Shown one piece after another: positions 57,607 through 64,000 of a stretch of 64,000 bases of DNA. Positions within the stretch are counted from its first letter, which is position 1, and each line of letters starts with the position of its first letter. The position numbers and the translations under genes are program-made. The notes under the pieces are model-generated. The model saw only the letters and a program-made list of their open reading frames with translations, was not told the DNA's origin and did no database searches. Origin of the DNA: Isoperla grammatica (Eukaryota; Arthropoda; Insecta; Plecoptera; Perlodidae); assembly GCA_945910005.1 (NCBI GenBank), contig OX246739.1:34127608-34191607 (forward strand), in the 5' to 3' direction.

Positions 57607-60600
57607 CTGAAAAAGAAAATCAAAAAGTTACAAGTGGAACCATTAAGTATTCAACGTGTAACCTGTAAAGTATGTTTGGAACATTTCTGATTTAGTGGAA
57701 TAGACTGCCCTATAAAATTATTAGGATATAAATATATGGGCCTAACTTAAATCAAAGAAATATAGGATACATGTAGATGTTGTCAAGTTAGATTAAGTTT
57801 GTATTAAAATGTATCTGAAGTGTTGTATGCACTGCAGGCATTTATCATGCACCTTTTCCATCTGCTGTTACTAGTCCTTCATGCTGTGTCACTGTCACTG
57901 TTAGTCTTCTCCATATAAGCACGCAATAAACAGTAGCTGGCATTGGATGAATTTGTTTCTAGCATCTCGGTTAATGCGAATGCACATATTCAAATCAACA
58001 TCTTACAGCTCATAATCGAATTAGGCGCCATTTCTGTCATCTGCTAGCAGGTTAGCAGTCTTATTCTTTGCTAGAATGGCTAATTCAGCAATGCTAGAAT
58101 TTTCAACACTGGAACGACTAGACTACTGTACTTAGCTGCTTGACATAGCAATGTGTTGCTAACCGAGTGGCTGAATTCCAACACACGACTACAGTAAACA
58201 TGACATTTTCTTAGTTTGACACTCCCCTCCATCACTATTTGTTACCCCTTACCCCCTTGACAACCAGATAATCATCTCATATGTATTAATTATGAACTAT
58301 GATACAGTATTATGTATTTGTTATAATCATTCATATTTGTTTTGCTGGAAGGTGGTCACATAACTAGGGGGTGGAGCTTCAAACTAGGTCCAACTAAAAA
58401 TATCTGCACTGCACAGTAGTTTATTTTGTTATTCTCGATATTTTATGATTTTTCTATCATCATATAGTTCCATTTATTGTTTTTTGTAAATCAGTTGTAT
58501 AACTGAAGTGAATAGGATGAATAGCTCTCCAGTACCTTGACAGGTGCCGCCTCTTTCTTGATCTTTCCCCAGGACTTGGCCTCGTCGGGCCTCGCCCCGC
58601 TGTCGCTACCGTCAAACTCCGAGGCTGTGTTCAAGAAGACGGCAAAGTCGGCTCCGTTTCGCATCAGGTTCGCGTTGCATATGTGATGCTTGATGAGCCC
58701 ACCGCCCACTATCACCATCCCCGTGTTGGCGGCCTTCACGGCTATCGTGTTCAAGCGCCGGAGATCTGGAACATGTTTACACTAGTATCTCTCTAGCCTG
58801 CGACTGGGTGTTGTTGGCGGCCTTCACGGCTATCGTGTTCAAGCGCCGGAGATCTGGAACATGTTTACACTAGTATCTCTCTAGCCTGCGACTGGGTGTT
58901 GTTGGCGGCCTTCACGGCTATCGTGTTCAAGCGCCGGAGATCTGGAACATGTTTACACTAGTATCTCTCTAGCCTGCGCCTGTGTGTTGTTGGCGGCCTT
59001 CACGGCTATCGTGTTCAAGCGCCGGAGATCTGGAACATGTTTACACTAGTATCTCTCTAGCCTGCGACTGTGTGTTGTGGGTGACCTTCACGGCTATCGT
59101 GTTCAAGCACCGGAGATCTGGAACATGTTTACACTAGTATCTCTCTAGCCTGTGACTGTGTATTGTGGGCGTACTTCACGGCTATCGTGTTCAAGCGCCG
59201 GAGATCTGGAACATGTTTACACTAGTATCTCTCTAGCCTGCGACTGTGTATTGTTGGCGGCCTTCACGGCTATCATGTTCAAGCGCCGGAGATCTGGAAC
59301 ATGTTTACACTAGTATCTCTCTAGCCTGCGACTGTGTGTATCAATTCTATCAGGACGCAGATATTACGTTGTTAATAAATATCTTTTTCAATTTCAATGT
59401 AGCCTAAGTGTCCACCGCTTGTACCGTTTGTACATAATTAAATATAATACTGTATAAGTAATTTAGTAAATTATTAATTTGTATTGGGTATGTATTGTAG
59501 TTCATAAGTGTTTAAACATATAACATGTAACATAAGCCTACCCCAAATGTGTGCAGTGCTAGGGGGGAAAAAAAAGTCCATTTAAAGGGCGAGGTATTTA
59601 GGTGAGGGTTATGAAAGTCAGCTGGTTAATTGTAATTAGGCTACAAGTTTGAGTTTTAAATGACCATATTACGTATTCACTAATTAGCCTGGGTAATATC
59701 TTACAAAAAGCCCAGATTGTATGGATTTGATTTGAACAATAGTATTGCAAATCATTGCACTAGTAGGCCTATATAATTATTATAATTGGGCTATGCAAGG
59801 TTAATTTGTCACTTAGCTCATTCTGAATAGTACTGTAGGTACCATGGTTTTTATTTGCACAACGATAAATATTTAATTAGTCTATTTAAGGCAAGGATAA
59901 TAGGAGTCCTGCTTTAATTCAAACTTAATTAATTCAATCTTATGCATAATTCAAACTAGTGATAAAGTCCAGAATGTTTTGGTATAATGCTCAGCTCAGT
60001 GTAAAATGTTCTTTAAATTCAAATGTTTAAATTCAAATTGGGATTTTTAGCGTCCTTCGTAAATTGAATTAAAGGGGGATTATGTACTTTATTATGTCAC
60101 TGCCTTGGCTCACCCTGGATGATGTCCAGCACAAGACCTGGACTGCGATACGAGTGAAAGTACATCATATCTCCGAGGCTGCCGTCCGTCAGCGCCGGAC
60201 TGAAGATGGGAATCTTGTTCTTAGCTGCCCAATAGCAGATGGAGTCGGGATTGTTTATTTCCGTGCCTAGTCGGGCTGCGACTTTTGAGGGCGTCCACAA
60301 TGTTCCCGCTTCTTTCTGCTCCTTTAACATCGTATCGAAAATAGGCATGACCCAATCCTCGAACTTGCAGTAGTTATCATTGGGGACTAGAAGATTTCCT
60401 ATCCTATTGAGACCCTTTTCACGAAGTGATCTTCCATCCAGATGGAAGTCCCCTAGAAATAGAATTAAATGCAATCAGTGTGGGGTTTTGAGCACTAAGA
60501 TATATAGAAACATAATGAAAGTGTCGTATTAATTATTACCAACAAAACAATAATTTGTTATTATTAGGCTGGGACCAGACTCAATACTTATTTATTGTAA

Positions 60601-63276
60601 GCTTTGTTCCTCACGAAAATATGCTTGCAGAACATGGTGATACAAACCATGATGAATAGTGTTTGTATTTCAGAGAAAAATGGATGTCTTCTAGAACAGG
60701 TCTTACCTTAGGGTGTAGACTGTACTGAGATTACCAACACTGGGATTAAGTATGACATACACTTGAATGGTCCAAACATATTGACAAAGTCTCCTAGATG
60801 TAATAATATGCTCCACAAACTCAAGGGAATCCGAGTTCCACACATTCTTAAAATTACGTAGTTTGTACATGGTCACTCTCATTTACCCATCCTACGCGAT
60901 TCCTTTTAGAGCAATTGCCCCAAGCATTTAGAATATTCTTACTGCAAAAAGGTGTGTCCGTATTATAGAAGGGATGACGTTCTATCATGTATCAGGTACT
61001 CTTATCACGTAATGACGTTATGTCGTATGTTTTACCATTGTAATACTTCCTGAGTACTCAGCTGTTACTTCCATACGATAAATAAATAATAATAATAATA
61101 ATAATAAGTACACTGTACAGGGATTTCAAGACAAACGCAATCATGTAGAAAACATTTCTCCAATGGCAATTTTACTAGTGCAAATAGTATCACTAAGTAA
61201 TGTAAGTTAAATCAATATAATGTCTAATAAAACTTAAGTAGGTGGCTTGTTGGTCCAGTGGTTAGCATCCCTGCTTCCAATGCAGAAGGTCCCTGGTTCA
61301 AATTACGCTTCAGGCAAAAGTTTTTTAACTTCTAATATCGATTCAGTTCTATCACTTCTTGGCTTAGGAATAAGTAAACGGTGACTTTGGAGCCGTCCTA
61401 GCAACGAAGCACTCAATAAATTCAAAGTTGTTTTGAATCGGCCTTGTCGATTCTGGCATTTGGCACTGTCCAATCACTGATTCATGTGTTTCATATTTGA
61501 AATATAGTTCTTTGATTGGTTATCACCCACTTGTCGATGGTGTTTGGAGCCTACAGGGTTGGTTTAGTCGCTTTAAATTAAAGTCCCCCACTGAAAATCA
61601 GTCTTGTTACTGAGTGGGTAGACTCTATAAATATGATTTTTTTTTTAATTTTTATTTACTAAAGTACTAAAGACCTAACCCACCTATGTAGGTGGGCGCG
61701 AGACACTTGATGATATCCTCCTCGACCCCCCCGGCCGACGTTACGATGCAGTCGACCAGTCTGTGCTGCGCGAGGAAGCGTATCGTATCGCGCACCCCTG
61801 CAGACACCATGTTGGAAGTGTACCCGAGGAATATCGTGCAGTTGCTACGCCGACGGATGAAGTCGTCTTCCTCCAGCGTGTCGTGCATGTCGGTAGGCAG
61901 CGCCTGGAGCCGACAGTCCAGCTGAAACACGTCGGTCCGTCAACTTCAAACTATCGGTGCCAATCTTTCATTATTTTTATTATTTTTTATTTTTCCTTTT
62001 TTTTTTATGTTTGATGTACAATTATATTAGTTTTCATACAATGGAAAATACCTGAACCAATAATCAAGTGTTCGTGGCGGTTCAGGTTTATATTACATAA
62101 CTAACTAACTATTACATGACTAACTCTCAATCTGGTCGATATAGAGCACTAACACGTGACGTAACGCATTCGCACGTCGAGATTAATGCTCGTCCCGCGT
62201 CCGCCTGACCGAGAGTGGTAAAATTTTACTCAGGCCTGTAAAAATCTCATTTCACTAATTTCATTTCACAGCCCGACGGGTCGGTACTTTTTCCAAACTT
62301 ACTAATTAACATTAAAAGAACGATATGGTCGATACAGAAGATATCTTTACTGCTCTTGATTTATATACGGTTGAAGAGTGCCAAGATAACTGATGGTCAA
62401 AACTCCATGACAACCTAGAAACTGACTAAAATACAGTTAAATAAAAATGCAAATAAAATGTCAATGCCTAAAAACAGAAACACAAAGGACGTTCAGGGCT
62501 GGGTCAATAATACTTGGGATCAACTTCTGTAATGACATGTTCATTGGGACCGTATTTCAATCGGTCCACATTTAATCTAGCCTACATTATAAATAGGTAC
62601 TGCAATATCTATGTGTTGTTTTCTTATGCCCGCATCTCACTTCACGGAGTCATCATGCGTCTAGCAGCCCAGTAGAGAAACGCCTCCTTTTCAAATCTAT
62701 CCATGCCCTTCGGCATCTCGTCAATCACTTCTTTAAGTTTAGTGCATATGTGTAGGTGTCGTCTATCCTGCACTCCATCCCCACACAATCTGCACATGTC
62801 TGACTCCATAATTCCAAACCTGTGGAGATGTTTTGCCAGCAAGTCATGCCCCGTCTCTAGGCGAAACATTGCTGTTGTCGTCTTTCTTGTGTATTTTATA
62901 TTTCTTTTTTTGGTAGCGTAAGCCTCAATATCTATGTGCTAAAGACATTTTAAATGATCCATGTGCACTGGTGCAGCCATGTTACCATTTTTATCAGCTA
63001 GAAATGGAATGATAACAAGATCTTAATTAACAGATAAAGGACACATCATAACAATACGTATCAACTTACCATTTTCTTTATTTCTTCCACAGCTAGTCCA
63101 AAGTTTGTTGCTTGAAATCCTGAGTTCTTGTAAGTGCTGAGTAGTGCGTGGTAATCAACCCCATTGTTGAAGTTGTATCCCCTGACGATAGGGGTGTTCT
63201 TCGGCAGGGTAACACTTTCCACAAGCACAGCTGCACGGGCAGTGTCTTCTTCTTTCGTGGTCTCCGGTTTTATCAT
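57508..63276 (-). CDS. DHPS: Deoxyhypusine synthase, paralogue B (5 coding exons)
   Basis: Second full-length DHPS, same strand and upstream of copy A. Exons 63070-63276, 61684-61921, 60114-60452, 58536-58765 and 57508-57606 join to 1113 nt, 370 residues, with the same splice phases and the same lengths for the three middle exons (238, 339, 230). Visible: [91 protein letters not shown]. The two proteins differ at many sites (exon 1 N-terminus, exon 2 start, C-terminal tail), so they are separate paralogues rather than two alleles. TTTATT at 57222 gives an AATAAA signal about 280 bp after the stop. Exon 4's acceptor is expanded into a seven-unit array. Confidence 0.95.
58536..58765 (-). CDS. 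DHPS: DHPS-B exon 4 (active-site lysine)
   Basis: Acceptor gttccag, donor AAG|GTACTG. Encodes [40 protein letters not shown] and [16 protein letters not shown]. Only the copy of the acceptor nearest the exon is followed by the full exon. Confidence 0.95.
58728..59343 (-). repeat. 88-bp tandem array (x7) of DHPS-B exon 4 acceptor and exon start
   Basis: GGCGGCCTTCACGG or variants start at 58728, 58816, 58904, 58992, 59080, 59168 and 59256, exactly 88 bp apart. Each unit has ~38 bp of exon, the acceptor (minus-strand ttccag) and ~50 bp of intron. Reading from an upstream acceptor into the next unit soon meets TAA. Confidence 0.95.
59344..60113. other. Remaining DHPS-B intron 3 sequence
   Basis: AT-rich, no feature recognised apart from TAGGCCTA-type motifs common in this window. 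Confidence 0.5.
60114..60452 (-). CDS. DHPS: DHPS-B exon 3
   Basis: Acceptor atttctag, donor G|GTGAGC. Encodes [36 protein letters not shown] and [20 protein letters not shown]. Confidence 0.95.
61080..61107. repeat. (AAT)n microsatellite
   Basis: Short AATAAT run in DHPS-B intron 2. Confidence 0.85.
61241..61645 (+). mobile_element. tRNA-derived SINE
   Basis: The head has A box TGGTCCAGTGG (61251) and B box GGTTCAAATTA (61295), spaced 44 nt as in a tRNA, with an anticodon-like stem-loop CTGC-TTCCAAT-GCAG. The ~300-bp body matches 46936-47205, and the element ends in a T-rich tail (61636-61655). Lies in DHPS-B intron 2, opposite to the gene. Confidence 0.75.
61684..61921 (-). CDS. DHPS: DHPS-B exon 2
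   Basis: Acceptor tgtttcag, donor G|GTGGGT. Encodes [20 protein letters not shown] and [23 protein letters not shown] tail ends about 45 bp past the donor. Confidence 0.94.
62642..62869 (-). pseudogene. Non-LTR retrotransposon C-terminal fragment
   Basis: [19 protein letters not shown] then [17 protein letters not shown] forms a Cys/His zinc-knuckle-like end (C-x2-C-x8-H-x3-C) as found after the reverse transcriptase or RNase H of LINEs. 75 residues to stop; upstream enzyme absent. In DHPS-B intron 1. Confidence 0.6.
63070..63276 (-). CDS. DHPS: DHPS-B exon 1
   Basis: ATG at 63276-63274, encodes [20 protein letters not shown] and ends EEIKKM before GTAAGT. A possible acceptor (gttttag, about 63290) just upstream suggests a further 5' UTR exon to the right. 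Confidence 0.9.
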
Positions 63277-63779
63277 TATTGCCGACCCTAAAACATCCGA
63301 GAATAGGGTTGCCAGGTGTGTGTGGAAGTACTAATATCTACATACATGTAATACAAAGTACCGTTTTCTTATCAAACTTCCCTGCATATAAATTTACCTT
63401 TTAATTAATACAATCTGTCAAGCTTTGAATGTTAATGGTATAAATATTTTTTACTCATTTTATTAAAATTACCATATGCCAAGATCCTCATACAAAATTC
63501 AATTTTAGGGATTTATCATGTCAGGAGCTAAAACTTTATCAGTGATAAATATTGTTGCACACATTTCTCTGTATATTGGTGCAAATATGTAAATGTTTTT
63601 AAAGAGTATTGTAGGCCTACCAAAGAACAAAGAATGTATGTGCCAGAAATATCACCGTTGTTTATAAATTGAAGTGTGTACAGTACAAATATAAATTAAA
63701 CACACCTCAGAACAATAATGTTGCACCCATGACTTCCGACGAGTGAAAACGTTATCAGTGAATTTCCATTAATTGTGGC

Positions 63780-63880
63780 TATTGTGTCCTAACTAGGGAT
63801 GTCATAGGGTAGGAAAATTCGGATCCGGTTCCAGACCTTCCAAGAACCGGGTTACCCGAATCCTGAAAGCCTAAATTATA
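63780..63880. repeat. Possible hAT terminal remnant
   Basis: CTAGGGATGTCATAGG followed by paired ATCCGGTTCC/GGAACCGGG-like and GGATCC/GAATCC motifs. Weak; the window ends in CpG-rich sequence (63940-64000) that may start another promoter. Confidence 0.25.
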
Positions 63881-64000
63881 TCATCTTATCTTGGTTACAC
63901 ACCCCCTCCCCCCCTGAAACCACGCGGTTGAAGGTCGTTCTCTGTCCGTGTCAGCTGCCGGCCGCTGTGTGGGTTGGGCTCTGTGCGGCCGCTGCGCGCG

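Noticed and set aside
58728..59343. CRISPR-like array
   Set aside because: Direct contiguous tandem repeats without unique spacers, in an animal genome; explained as duplicated exon boundary.
61241..61315. Functional tRNA gene
   Set aside because: Box spacing is right but the acceptor stem does not pair convincingly and the sequence runs into a SINE body found elsewhere.
57508..63276. DHPS-B as the second haplotype of DHPS-A
   Set aside because: Introns are unrelated, coding sequences differ at many residues and both copies sit in order on one strand.

Overview
This is metazoan nuclear DNA: genes are split by GT-AG introns, most of the sequence is non-coding, and MITEs, retroelement fragments and microsatellites are abundant. 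An intact outer-arm axonemal dynein heavy chain means the animal has motile cilia. The gene content and repeat style suggest a marine invertebrate, but I cannot name a phylum from sequence alone.

Region 1 (122-29950, + strand) is the 3' part of a DNAH5/DNAH8-type dynein heavy chain gene. I placed 34 exons that join in frame into about 2746 residues, covering AAA1 to AAA6, the stalk and microtubule-binding domain, and the C-terminus. The tail-encoding 5' half lies to the left of the window. A sepiapterin reductase gene (16660-17481, - strand, uninterrupted coding exon) is nested in the intron between exons 19 and 20. One intron (29073-29563) has a GC donor.

Region 2 (29830-36244) begins with a 160-bp tandem array made from the end of the last dynein exon: 11 stop-containing copies, of which 10 carry their own short ATG-to-TAA frame. 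It continues with an inverted pair of Penelope-like retroelement 3' ends and simple repeats.

Region 3 (36245-63276, - strand) holds two complete paralogous deoxyhypusine synthase genes, DHPS-A and DHPS-B. Each has five coding exons, matching splice phases and a 370-residue product. The 11.7 kb between them is repeat-rich: a degenerate hAT element with target-site duplication, a SINE-derived tandem array, a TTAA-flanked MITE, (GA)n and (TAAA)n tracts, and another Penelope-type terminal palindrome. I see no host gene there.

The three enzymes have no obvious shared pathway (ciliary motility, tetrahydrobiopterin synthesis, eIF5A hypusination); they are neighbours rather than an operon. The most unusual feature is that at least seven separate loci in the dynein and DHPS genes carry duplicated or tandemly expanded fragments of their own exons, usually spanning a splice site or the stop codon. 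In each case at least one intact exon remains that keeps the frame open.
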